From the NCBI RefSeq assembly GCF_025273675.1, contig NZ_CP045809.1, forward strand, positions 3,782,001-3,846,000: 64,000 bases of DNA, written 5' to 3'. Below the pieces are notes generated by a model. The model saw only the letters and a list, made by a program, of their open reading frames with translations. It was not told where the DNA came from and searched no databases. This document shows positions 46,659 to 55,900 of this stretch, piece after piece; within the stretch, counting starts at the first letter, position 1, and each line of letters opens with the position of its first letter. The DNA is from Gordonia pseudamarae. Lineage in GTDB: Bacteria; Actinomycetota; Actinomycetes; Mycobacteriales; Mycobacteriaceae. The position numbers and the translations under genes were made by a program.

Positions 46659-49180
46659 GCCGGGTGTGGCCGTATCTGCCGCGACCGGCCGAAGCACGCA
46701 CCATCATCACCGCGGTGCATGACCGGCGCCCGGTGGTGGTCACCGGGCCGGCGGGAATCGGCAAGACCAGTCTGACAAGGGCCGCGCTGACCGGACGCGG
46801 GTCGGCAATCGACTGGGTGATCGGATCAGAGTCCTTACGCGACAACGCCTTCGGCGCGCTCGTTCCGGTCGTTCCGATAGACGGACTAGGTGACGTGCGA
46901 GCGGTTCTCGCCGCTCTCACCGAACGCCTGACCGAACGCGAGGCGATACTGGCCGTCGAGGGCGCCGATCAGCTCGACACGGCGTCGGCAACGGTGCTCG
47001 CGCAGTTGGTCCGGGCCGGTGCGGCACCCGGAGTGGTGGTGATGAGCCGATCGACGACCCTCGCCGACGTCGACCCGGCCCTGGTGGCGGCACTGACGGT
47101 GACACGGGCGGTGCACGTGACGCCGGACCCGCTGTCGGTCGATGAAGTCGCCACAGTGATTGGCGACTTCCTGCTCGCACCGATGGATTACGCAGATGTG
47201 GCGCGGATTCACGCCGAGTGCGAGGGCAACCCGTTCTATGTCCGGCATCTGGTCACCGGTTCGGTCGGCGCGCTCGATCGGCGGCCAGACGGAACGTACT
47301 TCCTGAGACGGGAGTTTGTTGTCACCCCGGAACTGGGCGCGATCGTCGGGGCCGCCGTGGACACGGCCGGTCCGAACACCCGAAAACTGTTGGAGTTTCT
47401 CAGTATTCTCAATCCGCTGTCGATGGCGATGGTGTCCGCACTCGGCCTCGGCGATACCGCCACATCCGCTCCTGCCGATCTGGTGACCACCACCGGTGCG
47501 GTGGTATACCCGGCACACGCGATCATCGGTGACGTGGTGTACAGCCGACTCGGCCGGCTGCGCCGCGCCCAGCTCACCGCCGAATTGGTGGATGTACTGG
47601 CGACGGCAACCACCCCGGTCGCCGCGTTGCACCGGGCCCGGCTTGCCGACGAGATCGGTCGGCCACTGCCCGCGCAGGCGAATCTCGACGCCGCGGCAAC
47701 TGCGTTCAACAACGGTCAGTTCGTGTTGTCCGAGCGGCTGGCGTCGTTGGCGGCATCGGTTGATTCCTCACCGTTCGCCCGTTGCCAACAGGTTCGTGCG
47801 GTGGCCGCCCAGGGCGATGCGGTCCGCGCGCGACGACTGCTCGATGATATTGATGTCGACACTCTCGACGAAGTGGGACTTGCCACGTACCTGGTGACGG
47901 CGTGCGTGCACTATTCGGCCGCCATCGGTGAGCACACTCGTTCATTGAGGCTGCTGGACGAGTTGTGCCCGCTGATCGCACTGCCGCCGCTGCGCGGGGC
48001 TACCCACGCCATGCGGGCGATAGTCACGCTCAACGCCGGCCGACTCGCTGAGGCATTGTCCAGTGCACGTGCGTGTTTGACAGGTGAGTGGGATGACATG
48101 GTGTGGGTTGCGCTGGCCCGTTACGTCGAGGCCGAAGTGCTGCGCAGACTCGGTGAGACCCATCGACCGACGGTCATCGGCGAGGACGCGGTGCACTTGT
48201 CGGCTGCGGTCGGTCCCCTCGTAGGCGTCGGCGCACTCCGCACCGTCACCCTCATCCACATCGCCCGGGGCCGACTCGACGAGGCACGGGCTGTGGCGGA
48301 CCGATTCGCCGACAATGTTGCACTCCAGTCACTTCCGCGTGCGGTAGCGTGTTCGACATCAACGCTGGTGGCCATCGCGGAGGGCCGGTTCGGCAAGGCG
48401 CAGCGTCTGGCCCTGGACAGTCTGCACGCGCTGCCCGCCGACGACCGTAGCGGGCTGGGTCGTGGTGTCGCGGCATCGCTGGCCGGGGTCCGGGCGATGT
48501 TCGGTGACGTGGACGGCGCGCGATGGGCCCGGCAGCAGTGCGAATCGATGACCTTCCACATCGACGACTGGACCGAGGTGAACCTGATTCAGTGCGACGG
48601 GTTCGTCCGTGCTGCCGGCGGCGAGATTTCCGCGCCGATCGACTGTTTCCGCTCTGCGGCCGCGATTTTGTTCTCCCACCAGCAGGTCGCCGACGGCATG
48701 ATCTACCTGTACTGGTCGGTCCGATTCGGCGATCGGGACGCGGCCCGGCAACTCTGCGACCCCAGGTACCGGGGTGAGGGCGCGATCGCCCAGCTGATGG
48801 CGACCCATGCGCGCGCGTTCCTCGACGGCGATGCCCGCGGGCTACAGGCCGTCAGCGATGAATTCGCCGAGCTCGGCTATATTCCCTACGCCGCCGACGC
48901 ACTCGCACACTCCATCGTGGCGTTGCGGGCGTGCGGATCGCGGCGCAAAGCACACGGCCTGACGCCGCGACTGGGCCGGCTCCGCCGCACCGCCGACGAC
49001 TTTCTGTCACCCGCTGTTCTCGCCGCCGAACTGGGCGTCAATCTTTCGCCCCGTGAACTGGAGATCCATGCGATGACCGAGGCGGGCAGTTCCCGCGCCG
49101 AGGTGGCGCAGGCCTTGGGCATCCGACCGTCGACGGTGACGGCATTCCGGTCGAAAGTCCGCGAACGTATCAGTTCGTGA
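46640..49180 (+). CDS. Large LuxR-family ATPase regulator (LAL), second of two
   Basis: 846 residues. P-loop GPAGIGKTS, Walker B-like [11 protein letters not shown], helical repeat middle, and a short C-terminal helix-turn-helix ([20 protein letters not shown] through [16 protein letters not shown]). The usual LuxR spacing is slightly shortened, so DNA specificity may differ from its neighbour. Start ATG 46640 overlaps the upstream gene by 19 nt; GTG 46655 (GTGA overlap) is the alternative. Two adjacent, translationally coupled LALs suggest a hetero-oligomer or stepwise control of the cluster. Confidence 0.85.
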   Translation: MESFGVSRVWPYLPRPAEARTIITAVHDRRPVVVTGPAGIGKTSLTRAALTGRGSAIDWVIGSESLRDNAFGALVPVVPIDGLGDVRAVLAALTERLTEREAILAVEGADQLDTASATVLAQLVRAGAAPGVVVMSRSTTLADVDPALVAALTVTRAVHVTPDPLSVDEVATVIGDFLLAPMDYADVARIHAECEGNPFYVRHLVTGSVGALDRRPDGTYFLRREFVVTPELGAIVGAAVDTAGPNTRKLLEFLSILNPLSMAMVSALGLGDTATSAPADLVTTTGAVVYPAHAIIGDVVYSRLGRLRRAQLTAELVDVLATATTPVAALHRARLADEIGRPLPAQANLDAAATAFNNGQFVLSERLASLAASVDSSPFARCQQVRAVAAQGDAVRARRLLDDIDVDTLDEVGLATYLVTACVHYSAAIGEHTRSLRLLDELCPLIALPPLRGATHAMRAIVTLNAGRLAEALSSARACLTGEWDDMVWVALARYVEAEVLRRLGETHRPTVIGEDAVHLSAAVGPLVGVGALRTVTLIHIARGRLDEARAVADRFADNVALQSLPRAVACSTSTLVAIAEGRFGKAQRLALDSLHALPADDRSGLGRGVAASLAGVRAMFGDVDGARWARQQCESMTFHIDDWTEVNLIQCDGFVRAAGGEISAPIDCFRSAAAILFSHQQVADGMIYLYWSVRFGDRDAARQLCDPRYRGEGAIAQLMATHARAFLDGDARGLQAVSDEFAELGYIPYAADALAHSIVALRACGSRRKAHGLTPRLGRLRRTADDFLSPAVLAAELGVNLSPRELEIHAMTEAGSSRAEVAQALGIRPSTVTAFRSKVRERISS

Positions 49181-49252
49181 GCACAGCCGTTTGATCCACG
49201 GCCGCACCGGTGAACGCCCCCGAGTGACACGCAACTGTCGACGCGTTCTCCG

Positions 49253-49260
49253 TGAGCGAC
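49253..49260. repeat. Target site duplication of the IS256 element, left copy
   Basis: TGAGCGAC, identical to 50695-50702 on the other side of the element. The site is intergenic, 72 nt after the second LuxR regulator. Confidence 0.8.
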
Positions 49261-50694
49261 AGTAGTGCCCCATAGAGTGGTGTAACTCGGTGACCAGGAC
49301 CGTGGCCGGCAGCGTGTGGCTGTCGGTATGGAAGCGGTCACCGTGTGATCCTTCGAGTCAACCTCTCACAGAATCCTCGAATGGAGTCATCACGATGACC
49401 GCACCCCACATTGTCGACCCGGCCGGCCTGTTGAGCCAAGCTCTGACCGACGCGTCACCGGATCTGATGCGCGAGCTGCTGCAGACAGTGATTAACGCCC
49501 TGCTGTCTGCGGATGCCGACGCCGTGTGCGGCGCCGAATGGGGCCGCCGGTCCGAAGAGCGCACCAACTACCGCAACGGCTACCGCCACCGACCCCTCGA
49601 TACCCGCGTAGGCACCATCGACGTCGCCGTGCCCAAGCTCCGGTCGGGCACCTACTTCCCCGAGTGGTTGCTCGAACGCCGCAAACGCGCCGAGTCCGCG
49701 CTGATCACCGTGGTCGCTGACTGCTATCTCGCCGGGGTCTCGACCCGCCGGATGGACAAGTTGGTCAAGACCCTGGGCATCGATTCGTTGTCGAAGTCGC
49801 AGGTCTCCCGCATGGCCGAAGACCTCGACGAACAGGTTGCCGCGTTTCGTCACCGCCGACTGGACGAGGCGGGACCGTTCACGTTCGTCACCGCGGATGC
49901 GTTGACGATCAAGGTCCGCGAGAACAAGCAGGTCGTCAAAGCCGTCGTGCTGCTGGCTACCGGAGTCAATGGTGACGGTCATCGTGAGGTGCTTGGCATG
50001 CAGGTCGCCACCAGTGAGACCACAGCCTCGTGGAACACCTTCTTCGCCGACCTCGTGGCCCGCGGCCTGGGCGGAGTTCGCCTGGTGACTTCCGATGCCC
50101 ATGCCGGGCTCATCGAGGCGATCGCAGCGAACCTACCGGGAGCTGCCTGGCAACGCTGCCGCACCCATTACGCGGCGAATCTGATGGCGGTGTGTCCGAA
50201 GTCGATGTGGCCAGCGGTCAAGGCCATGCTGCACAGCGTCTATGACCAACCCACTGCTGGTGCGGTGAACGCCCAGTTCGACCGGCTGCTCGAATACACC
50301 GAAGACCGCCTACCCGAAGTGGCCGAACACCTCGGTGACGCCCGTGAAGACCTGCTGGCATTCGCCGCGTTTCCTGATGACGTGTGGCGCCAGATCTGGT
50401 CCAACAACCCCACAGAACGACTCAACCGCGAGATCCGGCGCCGCACCGACGTCGTAGGCATCTTCCCGAACCGCGATGCCATCGTCCGTCTCATTGGCGC
50501 AGTGCTCGCCGAGCAGACCGACGAATGGGCCGAAGGCCGCCGCTACCTCGGCCTCGAAGTGCTCAGCCGTTGCCGACTGACCGTCACCGACACCGACCAC
50601 ACACCGGAGGTGAACACCGACCCACTGATCCAACTACCCGCCTGACCACCTACGAAGGACCACAACCAGTTACACCACTACGCGGGACTTGACC
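49261..50694 (+). mobile_element. IS256-family insertion sequence with 27-bp imperfect terminal repeats
   Basis: 1434 bp. Left end 49261-49287 and the reverse complement of right end 50668-50694 share the inner 12 bases AGTGGTGTAACT and a CCC motif further out. Identical 8-bp flanks TGAGCGAC (49253-49260 and 50695-50702) are the target duplication, as expected for IS256. The transposase is intact. Intact duplication means insertion is fairly recent and has not been rearranged. Confidence 0.85.
49395..50645 (+). CDS. IS256-family transposase
   Basis: 416 residues. Mutator-type DDE enzyme with Asp in FVTADALTIKV, Asp in LVTSDAHAGLIEA, and Glu in SNNPTERLNREIRRRTDVVG; the RNGYRHRPLDTRVGTIDVAV head is typical. 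ATG 49395 has GGAG about 8 nt before it; the frame opens further upstream without support. Full length, so probably functional. Confidence 0.95.
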   Translation: MTAPHIVDPAGLLSQALTDASPDLMRELLQTVINALLSADADAVCGAEWGRRSEERTNYRNGYRHRPLDTRVGTIDVAVPKLRSGTYFPEWLLERRKRAESALITVVADCYLAGVSTRRMDKLVKTLGIDSLSKSQVSRMAEDLDEQVAAFRHRRLDEAGPFTFVTADALTIKVRENKQVVKAVVLLATGVNGDGHREVLGMQVATSETTASWNTFFADLVARGLGGVRLVTSDAHAGLIEAIAANLPGAAWQRCRTHYAANLMAVCPKSMWPAVKAMLHSVYDQPTAGAVNAQFDRLLEYTEDRLPEVAEHLGDAREDLLAFAAFPDDVWRQIWSNNPTERLNREIRRRTDVVGIFPNRDAIVRLIGAVLAEQTDEWAEGRRYLGLEVLSRCRLTVTDTDHTPEVNTDPLIQLPA

Positions 50695-50702
50695 TGAGCG
50701 AC

Positions 50703-51317
50703 GTGCGGTCGCTATCGATCGCGACGAACAGCACCGCGCCCAAGCCGTCGAAAGCGTCCCTACGGTCAGTCGCGCATCCCCCGAACCGTACGTTCGGACT
50801 GTATCCCGAACAGATGCAACTGTCGCGATAACCACGCCTCCACCTGCACATATCGCACAATTGAGTAGTCGTCGGAGGAAAATAGGTAGTCGGCTCACAT
50901 ATCGCCGCCCGACGGCACCGGTGATCATTGAGGAAGCTTCATCGAACTATCCCTGGAGTGTGTCCGAATGCGCGTCTCGCACAAGAATCATGCCCGGCAC
51001 TCCACTGGCATCCCGCCGGCACCCCACCGCAACCACCACGCTTCCCGGCCAACCGTACGGCCACCTCCACATCACACCGGGCAGGTCGGCACCGCAGACA
51101 GTGGCAGTCTTGGGCGCAACCCGAATTGTCGTGATTAAACAGGCCGATCCAACAACAGGAATTTGAGCGATGTCACAGTCGATCCGGGAAACATTGGATC
51201 CACGCCGAGAATACGGACTATTCCATAGTTAGTGTAGAATTTCTACCGTATCGTGAAATGGGCACTAAAATGAGTCAAAAAAGTATCCTCACGCATTCAA
51301 TTGAGAGTTGAATTGCC
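50703..51317. other. Intergenic region after the IS256 element, no gene recognised
   Basis: 615 nt. An imperfect palindrome CCGAAC-CGTAC-GTTCGG lies at 50781-50797. The right part (about 51180-51310) is clearly A/T-rich for this genome and may be foreign or promoter DNA. No protein-like frame is convincing. Confidence 0.45.
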
Positions 51318-51536
51318 ATGCTCATGAAGCACACCGAAGACGACGGAGATCTCTCGATCTTCGCCAAAGGCGACCAGGTTCTGATCGCGTGCAACAAGGG
51401 TTGCTACTGGATATTCACCGCCAAACAACAGAGAAGGGTAGGATCGTTCAAGATCCAGGGCAGAAATCGAGACATGATTCACGATAAGTTCGGCTCCGAT
51501 GCAGCGGACTCTGGATGGAGCCTTCGAATGACGTAA
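51318..51536 (+). CDS. Small hypothetical protein
   Basis: 72 residues, ATG 51318, with reasonable protein-like composition (DLSIFAKGDQVLIACNKGCY and WIFTAKQQRRVGSFKIQGRN) and A-rich codons unlike the neighbours. No clear ribosome site and no known family. It sits in an A/T-rich patch after an insertion sequence, so it may be a transferred remnant. Real coding status is uncertain. Confidence 0.3.
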   Translation: MLMKHTEDDGDLSIFAKGDQVLIACNKGCYWIFTAKQQRRVGSFKIQGRNRDMIHDKFGSDAADSGWSLRMT

Positions 51537-51925
51537 GCGGGTTATGTGCAGAATAGTCCGCCCGTCTGCTGTGGACCGACCGTCCGAAGCGCACGAACAT
51601 GCCCGGCACGGGCAGGAAGACGCTATGAAAGGCACACCCAGCCGTGCGAAATGTCTGACGTTGACCCTGAGCATCCTGGATCATGATGAGGTAGATGCAG
51701 CGCCGAATACCCTGCGGTCTCGAACATGACCGTGACGGCCGAGTACATGCAGATTCGACGCCAGGGCAGTTGCTCGTACATGCGCACTGATGCTCGGGTG
51801 GTGGTCGCTGGCGTCAGTCCGCCAATCGCCTGGTATGCAGTCAATTCGATACCAGCGGGTCGCCGTTCCGCGTACGATGAGCAACGCCCGCGACCAGCAA
51901 TTGGAGCGGGTGGCACACGGCCCGG
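51537..51925. other. Intergenic region before vapC, no gene recognised
   Basis: 389 nt, downstream side of the leftward vapBC genes. Frames here lack ribosome sites. Nothing else is seen. Confidence 0.4.
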
Positions 51926-52351
51926 CTACAGCCGCACCGTATGCACTCGGACGGATGGATATCGCGCGGCAAGTTTGCGGTCGAGCGTCGCCAGACCAGC
52001 GCCTGCCGAATGAGCGAACGCGGCGAGGTAGTCGTCGGTCCACAGTTTGTGGCTACCGTCAGGCTGTGCGGAAAACGCCCGGAAAACGGTGTCCAGGGCA
52101 GCGGGTTCGTCTGCCCAGATCACCCGCTCGTCGGCGGCGATCGCATCGACGTGTTGCCATGCTTGCGCACGAGTCACGACATCGTCGCCCATCACCGACG
52201 GGTTGGACATCAACCGCAACAGACCGGTCTGCGTGACTCGGCACAGAATCAAGTCCTCGGTCTGTGCGTCGAACCAGTGCGCCGCGGGCTCGTGATGCAC
52301 GTGCCGTCCCCACGCCGCGGCCAGCCAGACACCCACATCCACCAGGATCAT
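51926..52351 (-). CDS. vapC: PIN-domain ribonuclease toxin VapC
   Basis: 141 residues. Starts MILVDVGVWL with the first metal-binding Asp, Glu-rich middle, and the C-terminal acid cluster LWTDDYLAAFA with GLATLDRKLA. It is an RNA-cleaving toxin neutralised by the adjacent antitoxin. Its ATG overlaps the vapB stop (ATGA), the usual coupling. Confidence 0.9.
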   Translation of the reverse strand: MILVDVGVWLAAAWGRHVHHEPAAHWFDAQTEDLILCRVTQTGLLRLMSNPSVMGDDVVTRAQAWQHVDAIAADERVIWADEPAALDTVFRAFSAQPDGSHKLWTDDYLAAFAHSAGAGLATLDRKLAARYPSVRVHTVRL

Positions 52352-52593
52352 CGGGTGTACTTCTCCACTTCCTCGGCATCGAGAGCGGCCTCGATGTCGC
52401 TGTTGGTCATATCCACGCGAGGCCCATCGGATTTGATCAGCGGAAACGTGACACGTTGCCCATCGTTGACCCCGGCCGCGACCTCTCTGGTCAGAGCCTT
52501 GATGACCAGCTCTTTCAAAGTCATGCCGCGATCCGCGGCGGCAACCTTGGCCGCACGCATCAGCTCAGCGGGAAGATCGACAGTTGTGCGCAT
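52348..52593 (-). CDS. vapB: Antitoxin VapB (ribbon-helix-helix type)
   Basis: 81 residues. N-terminal MRTTVDLPAELMRAAKVAAA is a ribbon-helix-helix DNA-binding start; the C-terminal acidic tail (SDIEAALDAEEVEKYTR) should wrap the toxin. It likely autorepresses from its own promoter in 52594-52926. Confidence 0.9.
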   Translation of the reverse strand: MRTTVDLPAELMRAAKVAAADRGMTLKELVIKALTREVAAGVNDGQRVTFPLIKSDGPRVDMTNSDIEAALDAEEVEKYTR

Positions 52594-52926
52594 AAAAGCA
52601 TATTAGCACTCAGCCGCGGCGCATCTCCGCAGGAAGCCCCCGGTGTCCCGGCCTCCGCCCGGGCGCCGGGAACCGAGAGCGAAGGACGGTCGGGCCGCCT
52701 TGCACGTGTCGCCACAACTGGACTGTGCAGCGCTCGCGCGCAACGTCCTAGTGTGATGCGCGATACACCCAACGGTCTCAAATGCCCTACTCGGCTAGGA
52801 CTTTTGTCATGGGTCGGGATAGCCTTACGTCCTAGTACCCGACGTACTGTTTGGTACTTGTCGGCCGGATGTGAGGGGGACCGCACCCGACCGGGTACGG
52901 ATTGATGTTGGCAAGGAGTTACCCGC
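52594..52926. promoter_or_regulatory. Divergent control region between vapBC and the NRPS gene
   Basis: 333 nt without a gene. The left end (TAAAAGCATATTAGC near 52594-52610) is a plausible vapBC promoter/operator. The right part should drive the NRPS. A partly symmetric stretch lies around 52815-52850. I see no good iron box here, unlike before the dioxygenase. Confidence 0.45.
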
Positions 52927-55900
52927 TTGAGTTCCCCCGAGACGTCGTCGCGCCCGACTGCAGAGACGAGTGCGCCCGCTACCGATGGCACGATGCGCCT
53001 CACCGCGGCTCAGCGAGGAATCTTCTACGCGCAGGAGCTCGACCCGGACGTCCCGATGTCGGTGGCCGCGTTCTTCGAGTTCCACGACACGGTCGACGCC
53101 GACCTGCTCGAACGGGCCACGGTCGCCGCATGCATGGAGACCCAGTCGGGTTTCGCCCGGCTGCAGCCGGCCGGAGATGACGAGCCGCGACTCGTCGTCG
53201 ACACCTCCCTCGATCTGACACTGCGCCACGTGGACCTTTCGCAATCCAACGATCCACGGCAGGCCGCTATGTCGTGGATCGACAACCACCGCTCCACGCC
53301 CGTCGACGTGCTCGCGGACAGACTGGTCACCACCCATCTCCTGCACCTCGGCGAAGGTCACTCGATCTGGTACCTGTGGTGCCACCATCTGGTCCTCGAC
53401 GGCTATGGCGCCACCATCGCGATGGCCCGGGTCGCCGCGCACTACGCGGCGGGCGTCGCCGGTGAGCAGTTGCCCACGTTCGAACCCCTGTCCCTCGCGC
53501 AGCTCGCCGGCGTCGACGAGCACTACCGGCAGTCCGAACGCTTCGCCGCCGACCTCGCGTACTGGACCGAACGCCTCGCGGGATCGGCCGACGAACCGGA
53601 AATGATGTCGTTCTCAGCGACCTCCGAACCTGCCGCACCCGTGGCCATCGTCCGATCGGCCGACCTGAACAGCACGCTGACGCAACATATCCGGGACCTC
53701 GCGAAGAAGTCCGGGGTCCGCACGGCCACGATCCTGGCCACCGCCGTCGCAATCTATCTCGCCCGATTCAACGACGTCGACGATGCGACGCTGAGCCTAC
53801 CACTCGCCGTCCGGGACACCGACGAACTACGTGGCTGCGCGGGCGTGACCTCCAACGTCCTGCCGATCCGCGCGCGCCTGACCGGCGATGACGGCACGTC
53901 GCCGACCGTCGCCCAGCTACTCGCCCGGGTTGACACCGAGATCGCCGGAGCGGTGCGGCATCAGTGGTTCCGCCACGAGGACATCTCCACCGAGATCCTG
54001 CCCGCCGCGCAGGGCCGCCGCGGGTTCTTCGGGCCCATGGTGAACGTGATGATGTTCATGTCCCACCTCGACTTCGGTCCCACCCGCGCCGACGTCAACG
54101 TGGTAACCACCGGGCCGGTCGAGGACATGTCGATCAATCTTTACCGCGGATTCGACGGGGGCATGCGCCTGGACCTGGAGGCGAATCCGAACATATACAG
54201 TGCCAACGACATCGAGCTGCACCACCGGCGGATCATCGACCTGCTCCATCAGCTGGTACACGTCGGCCCCGACGCTCCCGTCGCCGCCGTCACGCTGCCC
54301 GCCGATCCGGGCACCGACGGTCGTGGCGCCGCCGGTGAACACGTCACCGTCGGCGAACACACACTGATCGATCTGCTCGACGCCACCGCCGACGAGCACG
54401 GTGAACTGACCGCCCTCACCGACGACCTGGACACCACCCTCACCCATGCCGGACTGCGCGTGCGCGCCGAGCGGATCGCCCGCGCCTTGGCCGCACGCGG
54501 GGTCGGGCCCGAAGTGGTGGTGGCGGTCATGATCCCCCGGTCCGTCGACCAGGTGGTCGCGCTGCACGCCGTCACCCGTTCCGGTGCGGCGTACCTGCCC
54601 ATCGACCCCGGTGAACCGGCCCCGCGACGCGCGCACATTCTCGCCACGGCCCGGCCGGCACTCGTCATCGCCGCCGATACCCCACACGCGGGCATCGATG
54701 TCCCGGTGGTGACCCTCGACGATCTGGCCGCCGACACCACCGGCGTCGCACCCGCCCGGCCCCGGCCCGACCACCCCGCGTATGTCCTGTTCACCTCCGG
54801 CTCCACCGGCCTGCCCAAGGGTGTGGTGATCAGTCACCGTGCCATCGTCAACCGGCTTCGCTGGATGCAGGCGGAATACGCGCTGACCGAACAGGATCGC
54901 GTCCTGCAGAAGACCCCGGCCACCTTCGACGTGTCGGTGTGGGAATTCTATTGGCCGTTCATCGTCGGCGCGGGTCTGGTGGTGCCCACCCCCGACGGAC
55001 ATCGCGATCCCTGGTATCTGCGCGAGACGATCGCCCGGCACGGTGTCACCACGGTGCATTTCGTGCCGTCGATGCTGTCGGCGTTCGCCGCCGCCCACGC
55101 CGACGGCGCCGGGGACGATCTGCGCGGCCTGCGCCGTATCATCACCAGCGGCGAAGCGCTCACACCGACCACCGTCGCCGCGATGGCCGCGATCTGCCCG
55201 GCGCCCGTCCACAATCTGTATGGGCCCACCGAGGCCGCCATCGACGTGACCCACCACAATGACTGCCGCGCGGACGATTCGGTGATTCCCATCGGCCGCC
55301 CCGTCTGGAACACCACCGTCCGGGTACTCGACCGCGCGTTACGGCCACAGCCCGCCGGGGCGATCGGAGAACTGTATCTGGGCGGGGTACAACTGGCCCG
55401 CGGGTATGTGAACCGGCCCGCGCTCACCGCCTCCCGATTCGTCGCCGACCCGTTCGGCGGCCCGGGCGAGAGGCTGTACCGCACGGGTGACCTGGTGCGC
55501 ATGCGGATCGACGGCGCACTGGAGTACGTGGGCCGCGACGACGCCCAGGTCAAGATCCGCGGGCAACGCGTAGAACTGGGCGAGGTCGAAAGCGCACTCA
55601 CCCAGCTGCCGGGGGTGCGTTCGGCGGCCGCCGTGATCGTCGGCGGGACCACCGCCGACACCGCCATCCTCGCCGGATATGTCTGCGGTGCCGACAATCT
55701 CAACAGTCAGGTCATGCGCAAAGAGCTTTCCGCGCATCTGCCCGCGCATATGGTGCCCACGGCGATAGTCGTCCTCGACGATCTGCCGCTCACGCCGAGC
55801 GGCAAGCTCGACCGTCGCGCACTTCCCGAACCCGTACTCGGCGAACCGGACGCCGAGATGGTGGTGCCCACCGACCGGTTGTCGCGGCTGGTGACCCGCA

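Noticed and set aside
51297..51674. Leftward frame of 125 codons in the gene-poor region
   Set aside because: Cys/Ser/Arg-rich composition and no ribosome site.
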